Source of the DNA: Alphaproteobacteria bacterium
GTDB taxonomy: Bacteria; Pseudomonadota; Alphaproteobacteria; JAJFFI01
DNA: 5,478 nucleotides
Assembly (NCBI GenBank): GCA_021776755.1
Contig: JAJFFI010000371.1
Location: forward strand, 1-5,478
Reading direction: 5' to 3'
Under the pieces are notes generated by a model. The model was not told where the DNA came from. It worked only from the letters and a program-made list of their open reading frames with translations, and ran no database searches. Shown piece by piece: positions 1 to 5,478 of this stretch (positions are counted from its first letter, which is position 1; each line of letters begins with the position of its first letter). Made by a program: the position numbers and the translations under genes.

Positions 1-359
1 CAGGCCTCGTCTGCGCTTTCCGCCCGGCTGGTGATGCGGAGCCGCGCGACCGCGCCGATCGAGGGCAGGGCTTCGCCGCGGAAACCAAGGGTGCGGATAT
101 CGGTGAGGTCGCCGTCGGGCAGTTTCGAGGTCGCGTGGCGCTGCACCGCGAGCGCCAGCTCGTCCCGGCTCATCCCGCGGCCGTCGTCGCTCACCGAGAT
201 CAGCGCCTTGCCGCCGTCTTCAAGCGCGATGTCGATCTGACGCGCCCCCGCGTCGATCGCGTTTTCGACCAGTTCCTTCAGCGCGGCCGCCGGACGCTCG
301 ACCACCTCGCCGGCGGCGATGCGGTTCACGAGATCGGTCGGCAAGAGCCGCAGGGTCAT
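1..359 (-). CDS. mutL: DNA mismatch repair protein MutL, N-terminal fragment (cut by window edge)
   Basis: MutL is the GHKL-type ATPase that links mismatch recognition by MutS to downstream steps of mismatch repair in the cytoplasm. The first 119 residues are present and the frame runs off the window at base 1, so the rest of the ATPase domain and the C-terminal dimerisation (possibly endonuclease) domain are not visible. All N-terminal family motifs are intact: [10 protein letters not shown] (residues 29-38, with ATPase Glu29 and Mg-binding Asn33, the same numbers as in E. coli MutL), SDDGRGM (57-63), RHATSK (74-79) and GFRGEAL (92-98). The ATG at 359-357 is chosen because the protein then begins with the usual short lead into the 'I(A)AGEVVERPA' segment, and a purine-rich GGAAGTGAG lies at 374-366. 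It starts 54 bp after pgi, on the same strand, and is probably read through from it; that gap holds no convincing terminator or promoter. Whether this MutL carries the DQHA-type endonuclease motif cannot be told from here. Confidence 0.97.
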   Translation of the reverse strand, partial: MTLRLLPTDLVNRIAAGEVVERPAAALKELVENAIDAGARQIDIALEDGGKALISVSDDGRGMSRDELALAVQRHATSKLPDGDLTDIRTLGFRGEALPSIGAVARLRITSRAESADEA

Positions 360-413
360 GCTGTGCTCACTTCCGTCGCGCGGCCTGCCGGGAGAAACCG
401 GCTGCGGCACGGC

Positions 414-1766
414 TCAGTCGGCAGTGCCGTCAGGCCCGTCTTCGCCGTCAAGCGCGGTCATGTAGTCCCGGGTCAGGGACTTGCCGGCGTCCACCGCCGG
501 CTGATCGAAGGGATCGACGCCCAGAAGGTGCGCCGCGATCACGGTTTCGATCATATAGTGCATCATCATCGCGCCAATGGTCGGCGCGTCAATCTGTTCC
601 AGGCGAAACACCCGTACGGGCCGGCCATGATCGGCCAGAGTCTCCGCGGTCGCGCGCTGTTGCGCGTCCATCAGATCGCCCAGTGTGCGCCCGGCGAGAT
701 AGTCCGGGATCACGTCGCCGAAGAGTTCGGTCTGGAAATCGTCCCTGATTCGCTCGCCGGTGCCGGCGCGGTCGAGGGTGACGAAGGTGAAGAATTTGTC
801 TGCCGGTCCGTCGAGAAACAGCTGCAGCAGGCTGTGTTCGTCATTGGGACCACGGGCGGGCAGGGGCGTGCTGCCCAACCCTTTCTTGCCGAGACTCTCG
901 GCCCAGAGCTGGCTGTACCAGGCCGCCAGCAGCCGCAGCCGCTCGCCATAGGTCATCATTACGCACTGGTTCACGCCGTGCTTGCGCATCAGCGCGACCG
1001 TGATCGCGGCGCCGACGGCAGGCGGGCATTCCTCTGGATTGCGCGCGGTCAGGGTCGCGAACACTTTCACCGCGCCGGCACGCACCGCCATCGGGTCGAC
1101 GCCCGCGAGCTTGCCGGGCAGGAGGCCGACCGCCGAAAGCGCGGAATAGCGCCCGCCGAGCTTTTCGTCATGGTCGAGGATCCGGATGCGGAATTTCACG
1201 GCGATCCGCCGGATCGTGCTGTCCTGGGCGCCGGTGATGACGGCAAAGTGGGTCGCCGGTCCGAACTCGCCGCGATGCTCGACGATCCGCTGCAGCGCCA
1301 CGAGGAACTGCGCGGTCGTCTCGGCGGTCTCGCCGGACTTGGAAATGATGATGAAGCCGGTCTGAGCCGGATTGATGCGCCGGAAGACAGTTTCGATGGC
1401 GCCTGGCGCGTAGTCGTCGACGAAGTGCACCCGGAACGGGCCGTCGCCCGTCGCAAGCCGGCAGATTGTCTGCCCGCCGAGGCCGGCGCCGCCGATGCCG
1501 ATGACGATCACATCTTCGTACCGGCCGTGCCGCCAGTCCTGGAACAGATCGTCGAGGCCGTCGAGATCGTCGTCGCGGCCGGGGAGCGTGAGGAAGGGCA
1601 TCGAGCCGCTCGACGCTGCCCGGCGCAGTTTCCGGATCGAGGCGGTCGACTCCTTGAGCGCCGCCTCGAAGTCCGCCGTCGACAGACCGCCCCCCCCGAT
1701 GGCGTCCTTGAAGCACGCCTCGGTATTTTGCGAATACGGCAGGGGGGTGAGCGCCGACGTTGCCAT
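414..1766 (-). CDS. pgi: Glucose-6-phosphate isomerase, short (450-residue) form
   Basis: Interconverts glucose 6-phosphate and fructose 6-phosphate in glycolysis/gluconeogenesis; cytoplasmic, with two SIS-type sugar-isomerase domains. Visible landmarks: glycine-rich IGIGGAGLGG (89-98), phosphate-binding SKSGET (142-147), signature GGRYSALSAVG (204-214), the AESLGK segment with the expected catalytic-base Glu290, EHS with His311 (ring-opening/substrate His), and the C-terminal FDQPAVDAGK (420-429) with Lys429. The catalytic residues are therefore all present. At 450 residues it is the short form, well below the roughly 550 of E. coli-type PGI. One deviation: Ala94 sits where most PGIs have the Ser of 'GGS', which contacts the substrate phosphate. 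The ATG at 1766-1764 overlaps the upstream M16 stop as TAATG and has no clear Shine-Dalgarno, so it probably depends on translational coupling. Residues 24-27 are encoded by an uninterrupted run of eight G (1697-1690). A bifunctional phosphoglucose/phosphomannose isomerase is a less likely alternative, because the PGI signatures fit well. Confidence 0.95.
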   Translation of the reverse strand: MATSALTPLPYSQNTEACFKDAIGGGGLSTADFEAALKESTASIRKLRRAASSGSMPFLTLPGRDDDLDGLDDLFQDWRHGRYEDVIVIGIGGAGLGGQTICRLATGDGPFRVHFVDDYAPGAIETVFRRINPAQTGFIIISKSGETAETTAQFLVALQRIVEHRGEFGPATHFAVITGAQDSTIRRIAVKFRIRILDHDEKLGGRYSALSAVGLLPGKLAGVDPMAVRAGAVKVFATLTARNPEECPPAVGAAITVALMRKHGVNQCVMMTYGERLRLLAAWYSQLWAESLGKKGLGSTPLPARGPNDEHSLLQLFLDGPADKFFTFVTLDRAGTGERIRDDFQTELFGDVIPDYLAGRTLGDLMDAQQRATAETLADHGRPVRVFRLEQIDAPTIGAMMMHYMIETVIAAHLLGVDPFDQPAVDAGKSLTRDYMTALDGEDGPDGTAD

Positions 1767-1768
1767 TA
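1764..1768 (-). promoter_or_regulatory. TAATG stop/start overlap coupling the second M16 gene to pgi
   Basis: The TAA stop of the upstream M16 gene (1768-1766) shares its last base region with the ATG of pgi (1766-1764), giving TAATG. The 20 bases before the pgi start contain no good Shine-Dalgarno match. Re-initiation by ribosomes that finish the M16 gene is the likely way pgi is translated; this is inferred from the arrangement, which is seen directly. Confidence 0.75.
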
Positions 1769-3106
1769 TTCGAGGTTTTCGGGCTGGCCCACCACGACGA
1801 AGGTCAGTTTCTCGGGTGTGAGCAATTCGCGCGCGACACGGTTCACGTCATCGACCGTGACCGCCTCGATGAAGCTGTTGCGATTGTCGAGGTAGTCGAG
1901 CCCGAGGCCGAGGTACTGAACGCTGGCAATCGTGCTCGCGATCCGGCTCGTGCTGTCGAGGCTCAGCGCGAAACTGCCGGTCAGATAGCGGATCGCATCC
2001 TCAACTTCTTCCTTGGTCGCGCCTTCGTCCTTCATGCGTTTCCACTCCGCGCGGACCAGTTCGATCGACTTGGCGACCCGGGCGTTTTGCGTGCCGAGGT
2101 TGCCGACCAGCGTGGCTGAATAGCGCATCGGATTGAGACCCGCGCCGACCGAGTAGACCAGCCCGCGTTTCTCCCGGACCTCCTTCATCAGCCGCGACGT
2201 GAACGAGCCGCTGGCGAGGATCTGGTTCAGCACATAGGCCGCGTACCAGTCCTTGTGGTCGCGTTTGATGCCGGCCTGGCCGAATATCACCCGGCTTTGG
2301 GGGAACGGCCGGCGGATCACTTCGGTGCGCCCGTCGAGTTTGGGCGGGGTTTCTGCGAGGTCCAGCGGTACGGCCTTTTCCGGCAAGCCGCCGAAGGTCT
2401 TGTCGAGCAGGACCTTCAATTCGTCAGGCGTGATGTCGCCGACCACGCCGATGAACATGTTATCGCGTGCGAGACGCGATTTCAGGAACCCCCGCATGTC
2501 GTCGGGCGCGATCGCTTTCACGGTTTCGGGCGTGCCCCGGGTCCGCCGCCCATAGGGAAAATCCGGAAACGCGCTCGACCACCAGCGCTGGCCCGCGATC
2601 GCATTCGGATCGCGCGCGCGCCGCGCGAGATTGACCAGGATCTGGGTCTTGGTCCGGCTCAACGGCTCGGCATCGAAGCGCGGCTCGGTCATCGCCATCC
2701 GGAACAGGTCGAACGCCATGTCCCGGTTCTTGGTCAGGGTCTTGAGGCTGCCGGAAAAGGTATCGGACCCGGCGCTGAACCCGAGGTCGATGGACTTGTC
2801 CTCGACCGCTTTCTGGAAGGCCTGGCTCTTCAGCGCTCCCGCGCCCTCGTACATCATCGCGGCGGTCAGCTGCGCGAGCCCTTCCTTGCCGTCGGGATCG
2901 GCGATCGAGCCGCCGACGAAGACGACCTGCATCGCGATGATCGGATTGAGGCGGTCCTGCACCAGCCAGGCGGTGATCCCGCCGGGGCTGGTGACCTTCT
3001 CGATCTTGCCCATGGCGGCGGCCGGCAGCGATGCGGCCGAAAACAGGGCCACCGCGAACACCGCGGCGACCGCCAGCCGGACGTGCTTCGCAATTCCGAA
3101 CTTCAT
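1766..3106 (-). CDS. Exported M16 family peptidase subunit lacking the zinc site (R/Y-pair subunit)
   Basis: A 446-residue M16B-type (insulinase/processing-peptidase-like) protein. It has a Sec signal peptide (basic MKFGIAKHVR, hydrophobic stretch 11-28, probable cleavage near AAA at 29-31), so it should act in the periplasm. Both half-domains of the fold are present. In the N-terminal half the zinc motif is destroyed: in the segment GKEGLAQLTAAM (73-84) the ligands of HxxEH are replaced by Gln79, Ala82 and Ala83. The C-terminal half is well kept, including SRLMKEVREKRGLVYSV (304-320) with the substrate-binding pair Arg311/Tyr318 spaced as in catalytic M16 enzymes. The protein should therefore be inactive alone and complete the active site of the upstream M16 subunit. 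The start at 3106 is supported by the signal peptide, the ATGA overlap with the upstream gene and a GAGGG six bases ahead of the ATG; the open frame extends further upstream, but only as a shadow inside the neighbour. Natural substrate is unknown. Confidence 0.93.
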   Translation of the reverse strand: MKFGIAKHVRLAVAAVFAVALFSAASLPAAAMGKIEKVTSPGGITAWLVQDRLNPIIAMQVVFVGGSIADPDGKEGLAQLTAAMMYEGAGALKSQAFQKAVEDKSIDLGFSAGSDTFSGSLKTLTKNRDMAFDLFRMAMTEPRFDAEPLSRTKTQILVNLARRARDPNAIAGQRWWSSAFPDFPYGRRTRGTPETVKAIAPDDMRGFLKSRLARDNMFIGVVGDITPDELKVLLDKTFGGLPEKAVPLDLAETPPKLDGRTEVIRRPFPQSRVIFGQAGIKRDHKDWYAAYVLNQILASGSFTSRLMKEVREKRGLVYSVGAGLNPMRYSATLVGNLGTQNARVAKSIELVRAEWKRMKDEGATKEEVEDAIRYLTGSFALSLDSTSRIASTIASVQYLGLGLDYLDNRNSFIEAVTVDDVNRVARELLTPEKLTFVVVGQPENLE

Positions 3107-3118
3107 TGCGCGCCCTCT
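3103..3118 (-). promoter_or_regulatory. Ribosome binding site and ATGA overlap between the two M16 genes
   Basis: The start ATG of the second M16 gene (3106-3104) and the TGA stop of the first (3105-3103) overlap by four bases. A GAGGG Shine-Dalgarno (3117-3113) lies six bases before the ATG and is formed by the Lys-Glu-Gly codons at the very end of the first gene. This arrangement usually gives coupled translation and near-equal amounts of two subunits, as expected for a heterodimer. Confidence 0.8.
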
Positions 3119-4539
3119 TTCTTTTTGGCCGGTGTGGCGGCCGGCTTCTTGGGCGCTTCCGTTTTCTTCGGCGCGGCTTTTTTCGGGGCGGGCTTCTTCT
3201 CTTCGGGCAGCAGGATCGAGACCACCGAGTTCTTCTCGACCAGCACATGCCTGGCGGCTTCCAGGACCTGCGCGGCGGTCACGGCGCTGATCTTCTCGGG
3301 CCAGGACTCGACATCTTCGATGGTCAGCCCGGATGTCAGCGCCGAGCCGAAAATCCGCGCGCCGGTCTCGAGGCTGTCGCGGGAATAGATGGTTGAGGCC
3401 ATCATCCGGTCCTTGGCGTTCTGCAGTTCCTCGGGCGTGATGCCATCCTTCAGCAGCAGGTCGATTTCGACCTGGATTGCCTTTTCGATCGCCTCGATCT
3501 TCACGCCGGGACGCGGGATGCCCCAAACGCCGAAGGTGGTCAGGTCATAGGCGTCGCCGCCGTACCAGCCGCCGGCATTGGCCGCGATCTTCTGCTCGAC
3601 GGCGAGCTTCCGGTAGAGGCGGCTGGTCGATCCGCCGCCGAGAATCTCGGCGAGCAGGTCGAGCGCGTAGGCGTATTCCTTCTTACCGGTCGAATAGCTC
3701 GGCGCCAGATACTGCTTGCTCCAGGACGGTTGGCCGGCGCGCGCATCGCGCAGCGTGACCCGGCGGGGCGCGTGATGCGGCGGCTCTTTCGGGCGGACGC
3801 GCTTGGGCAGCGGCGTGCCGGGGATGACGCCATAATATTTCTCCGCGAGCGGTTTCAGCTTGTCGAGGGTCACATCGCCCGCGACGATCAGGATCGCGTT
3901 CGCCGGGTTGTAATACTTCTTGTAGAAATCGAGCGCGTCCTCGCGCGTCAGTTCCGCGATCTCGTGCGCCCAGCCGATGATCGGGATGCCGTAGGGGTGG
4001 TTCTCCCAAAACGCGGCCCGGGCGGTCTCGCCCAGCAGGGAGCCGGGGCGGTTGTCGATCCGCGACCGGCGCTCTTCGAGGATCACGTCGCGTTCCGGCA
4101 GGACCTCTTTTTCATCGAGCGTGAGGTTCACCATCCGGTCGGCCTCATGCTTCATCATCAGCTCGAGCCGGTCGGCCGCAACCCGCTGGAAATATCCGGT
4201 GTAGTCCCAGGACGTGAAGGCGTTTTCCTGCCCGCCGTTCCGCGCGATGATGCGGGTGAACTCGCCCGACTTCATCGTCGTGGTGCTCTTGAACATCAGG
4301 TGTTCGAGATAGTGCGCGATCCCGGATTTGCCCCACGGCTCGTCGGCGGCCCCCACCTTGTACCAGACCATGTGCACGACGATCGGCGAGCGGTGGTTCT
4401 CGATCAGAACCACCTGCATGCCGTTGTCGAGGGTGAAAGTCTTGGGGTCGAAGATCTTCGCGTGGGCGGCGGCGAACGGGAGGCAGGCCGCGAGCAGCGC
4501 CGCCGCGATTACGCCAGTCAGACGGACGCGAAGAGACAT
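3103..4539 (-). CDS. Exported M16 family zinc peptidase, catalytic subunit
   Basis: A 478-residue M16B metallopeptidase. The zinc site is intact: HYLEH (76-80, ligands His76 and His80, catalytic Glu79), with Glu156 in VILEERRSR at the family's usual spacing as third ligand and the conserved Glu149 seven residues before it. The C-terminal half keeps the SRLYRKL segment (306-312), but the positions of the Arg/Tyr substrate-binding pair are Ala313 and Ala320. It should need the following gene's product, which has that pair. The N-terminus is an export signal (MSLRVRL, then a hydrophobic run) with two possible cuts: AHA (25-27) for signal peptidase I, or the lipobox-like LAAC with Cys19. Residues 446-478 form a Lys/Ala/Pro tail with three APKK units, outside the M16 fold. 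The ATG at 4539 is chosen because it starts a compact signal peptide; an in-frame TTG at 4575 has no ribosome site and would add a Pro/Arg-rich stretch. Even the ATG lacks a Shine-Dalgarno, being preceded by CCCTCCTCC. Confidence 0.94.
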   Translation of the reverse strand: MSLRVRLTGVIAAALLAACLPFAAAHAKIFDPKTFTLDNGMQVVLIENHRSPIVVHMVWYKVGAADEPWGKSGIAHYLEHLMFKSTTTMKSGEFTRIIARNGGQENAFTSWDYTGYFQRVAADRLELMMKHEADRMVNLTLDEKEVLPERDVILEERRSRIDNRPGSLLGETARAAFWENHPYGIPIIGWAHEIAELTREDALDFYKKYYNPANAILIVAGDVTLDKLKPLAEKYYGVIPGTPLPKRVRPKEPPHHAPRRVTLRDARAGQPSWSKQYLAPSYSTGKKEYAYALDLLAEILGGGSTSRLYRKLAVEQKIAANAGGWYGGDAYDLTTFGVWGIPRPGVKIEAIEKAIQVEIDLLLKDGITPEELQNAKDRMMASTIYSRDSLETGARIFGSALTSGLTIEDVESWPEKISAVTAAQVLEAARHVLVEKNSVVSILLPEEKKPAPKKAAPKKTEAPKKPAATPAKKKEGAQ

Positions 4540-4576
4540 GGAGGAGGGCCGGTTGGAGCGTCTGGGGGGAAGCAAG

Positions 4577-4604
4577 CGCCGCGCGGAACGGTGTCCGCGC
4601 GGCG
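4577..4604 (-). terminator. Perfect 11-bp inverted repeat between the lipoprotein gene and the M16 pair; weak terminator or leader hairpin
   Basis: Bases 4577-4587 are perfectly complementary to 4594-4604, with a six-base loop (4588-4593). The stem is almost pure G/C and begins 17 bp after the TAG of the lipoprotein gene. On the minus strand the hairpin is followed by CTTGCTTCCCCCC rather than a clean T-run, so it is at best a weak or partial intrinsic terminator. Other possibilities are an attenuator or mRNA-stabilising hairpin that sets the M16 genes at a different level from lspA and the lipoprotein gene. Only about 37 bp remain between it and the M16 ATG, leaving little room for a full promoter after it. 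The repeat is certain; its role is inferred. Confidence 0.45.
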
Positions 4605-4620
4605 GTAACGGGTCGAAATC

Positions 4621-5109
4621 CTAGAAGATCGAGGACTTCTTTTTGGTGACCGGCGCCGGATGCGGCGGCTCGACATCGCCGGATTTCCGCCACTTTAGCA
4701 GCTTGTCGGCAAAGGCTTTCTCGCCGGTCTCGGCCTGCCGGGTCTCGGTATCGACTTTCTTCTTGATGTCGCGCTCGACGCCCTGGCCCTTCGAGGCCTT
4801 GCGGACCAGCACCGACTCGCCCTTCGAGCGGGTACCGTTGCCGGGGATGTAGTTGGCGGTTGCCTTGTCGCCGACAAGCGCCTGACGGCCGCGCGCCGAG
4901 GCGGCGCGGGCGGCACTCTTGCCGCTGCCCGGCTCGGGCGGACGGAGCGTATAATCCGGTGGCACGGCCAGGCGCGCGTTCGGCGCGAACACGGGCTCGG
5001 CGCCGGAGGACTTCAGGCCCACCAGTTCACGCAGGTTCTGCTGCTTGGAACAGGCAGTGAGGGCGACACTGGCGGCCAGCACCGCGGTGGCCATCGCGAT
5101 CTTCTTCAT
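4621..5109 (-). CDS. DUF3035-family outer-membrane lipoprotein, BamF-like
   Basis: A 162-residue lipoprotein. It begins with a classic lipoprotein signal (MKK, hydrophobic 4-16, lipobox LTAC 17-20, so Cys20 would be lipidated). Ser21 at +2 is compatible with transfer to the outer membrane by the usual Lol rule. The segment AEPVFAPNARLAVPPDYTLRPPEPG (about residues 37-61), and especially its 'PPDYxLRPPEPG' core, is the hallmark I recognise for DUF3035, a family described as the alphaproteobacterial BAM-complex lipoprotein BamF. The rest (62-162) is polar, Lys/Arg/Ala-rich and probably largely disordered, ending in TKKKSSIF. The ATG at 5109 gives the compact signal peptide; a longer in-frame TTG start at 5184 would lie inside lspA and spoil it. 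Only a weak purine patch (GGGA/GAAG) precedes the ATG. The gene sits 34 bp after lspA, whose product would process it. Membership of DUF3035 is fairly secure; the BAM role is transferred from family knowledge and not visible in the sequence. Confidence 0.85.
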   Translation of the reverse strand: MKKIAMATAVLAASVALTACSKQQNLRELVGLKSSGAEPVFAPNARLAVPPDYTLRPPEPGSGKSAARAASARGRQALVGDKATANYIPGNGTRSKGESVLVRKASKGQGVERDIKKKVDTETRQAETGEKAFADKLLKWRKSGDVEPPHPAPVTKKKSSIF

Positions 5110-5143
5110 GGGCTTCAAATCCCGCAATTGCTTGATGTTGCGC

Positions 5144-5478
5144 TTATTTATTAGAAGATCGGCCGCCCATAAACAAGGCGTCAATCAATAAAAGTACAAC
5201 CCCCACCGAAATCGCCGCGTCGGCGACATTGAAGGCCGGGAAGTAGTTTTCGCCCCAGTGGAAATGCAGAAAATCGGCCACCGCGCCGAACCGTAGCCGG
5301 TCGATGCCGTTGCCGACCGCACCGCCGATGATGAAGCCGAGCGCGCAGGCCTGCAGCCAGGTGTCCGATTTCCAGACCCAGATCAGCAGCGCGACCGTGA
5401 TGACGGCCGCAAGCCCGGTCAGCACCGCAGGGCCGCAATCGCCGCAGAACCCGAAACTCACGCCACGGTTCCACACCA
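5144..5478 (-). CDS. lspA: Lipoprotein signal peptidase (signal peptidase II), C-terminal part (5' end cut by window edge)
   Basis: LspA is the inner-membrane aspartyl peptidase that removes signal peptides from prolipoproteins after lipid attachment to the lipobox Cys. The last 111 residues are present, starting at the conserved VWNRGVSFG; roughly the first 50 residues, with the first membrane helix, lie beyond the window. Numbering from that Val (GTG codon, 5476-5474), the two catalytic aspartates are Asp59 in GNGIDR (55-60) and Asp86 in FNVADAAI (82-89), each in its family motif. Membrane helices are visible at about 17-35, 41-58 and 88-102, matching TM2-TM4 of the family. A short CGDCG (11-15) follows the first motif, an unusual Cys-x-x-Cys for this region. 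The gene ends with TAA at 5146-5144, followed 34 bp later by a lipoprotein gene that is a likely substrate. The GTG at 5476 is an internal Val codon, not the start. Confidence 0.96.
   Translation of the reverse strand, partial: VWNRGVSFGFCGDCGPAVLTGLAAVITVALLIWVWKSDTWLQACALGFIIGGAVGNGIDRLRFGAVADFLHFHWGENYFPAFNVADAAISVGVVLLLIDALFMGGRSSNK

Noticed and set aside
387..429. Short inverted repeats around the pgi stop (387-391/398-402 and 405-410/424-429)
   Set aside because: Stems of only 5 and 6 bp without a following T-run; expected by chance in DNA this GC-rich, so not called as a terminator.
135..1895. Plus-strand open frame of 586 codons running opposite pgi and the end of the second M16 gene
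   Set aside because: Antisense shadow of GC-rich coding DNA. Its product is Arg/His/Ala-rich with no recognisable domain, while the opposite strand encodes a clear PGI with all motifs.
2605..2630. Alternating CG-rich stretch inside the second M16 gene
   Set aside because: Explained by Arg/Ala codons (residues around 160-166) in a conserved coding region; no regular repeat unit.
2255..3388. Plus-strand open frame of 377 codons opposite the two M16 genes
   Set aside because: No domain or signal peptide is recognisable, and both M16 genes beneath it carry family motifs in the other strand's frames.
3107..3526. N-terminal extension of the second M16 frame (140 extra codons)
   Set aside because: It lies entirely inside the first M16 gene, reads as an Arg/Glu-rich shadow, and would bury a clear signal peptide that starts at 3106.
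3730..4608. Plus-strand open frame of 292 codons opposite the first M16 gene
   Set aside because: Same reasoning: composition typical of antisense translation, and it lies over the intact zinc-site region of the M16 gene.
5148..5176. Possible promoter for the lipoprotein gene: TTGTTT (5176-5171), 17-bp spacer, TAATAA (5153-5148) on the minus strand
   Set aside because: The spacing is ideal but each box matches the sigma-70 consensus at only about half its positions, and the AT-rich part is explained by the last codons and stop of lspA.

Overview
The window is a compact, GC-rich stretch with six genes, all on the minus strand. Transcription therefore runs from high to low coordinates, and the order is lspA (5' end cut off) > DUF3035/BamF-like lipoprotein > M16 peptidase with a zinc site > M16 peptidase without a zinc site > pgi > mutL (3' part cut off). 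The strong GC bias, the DUF3035 lipoprotein (a family known mainly from Alphaproteobacteria), the paired short M16B peptidases and the short PGI with an 'FDQPAVDAGK' signature suggest an alphaproteobacterium. A Rhodospirillales-like lineage is likely, but that is inferred from recognised protein style and gene order, not from a search. I see no sign of recent transfer: no insertion sequence, tRNA, phage gene, CRISPR array or change in base composition.

Layout in transcription order: 5478-5144 is the C-terminal part of lipoprotein signal peptidase II. A 34-bp gap leads to a small lipoprotein gene (5109-4621). An 81-bp gap with a perfect 11-bp inverted repeat follows. Then come three genes that overlap end to start: M16 catalytic subunit (4539-3103), M16 non-catalytic subunit (3106-1766, ATGA overlap) and glucose-6-phosphate isomerase (1766-414, TAATG overlap). 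A 54-bp gap precedes the start of mutL (359-1).

Functionally, the upstream four genes concern the cell envelope. LspA matures lipoproteins, the next gene encodes a lipoprotein of the type linked to the outer-membrane beta-barrel assembly (BAM) machinery, and the M16 pair are exported peptidases. The two M16 proteins carry complementary halves of an active site: one keeps the zinc-binding HxxEH and lacks the C-terminal Arg/Tyr pair, the other keeps Arg/Tyr and has lost HxxEH. They should work as an obligate heterodimer. pgi (central carbon metabolism) and mutL (mismatch repair) are housekeeping genes at the downstream end; pgi is translationally coupled to the peptidase pair.

I found no clearly undescribed system. 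The points most worth a second look are the split-site M16 pair and its envelope-gene context, the Lys/Ala/Pro tail and the ambiguous signal peptide of the catalytic M16 subunit, and the hairpin plus SD-less leader in front of it. The long plus-strand open frames are antisense shadows typical of GC-rich DNA.
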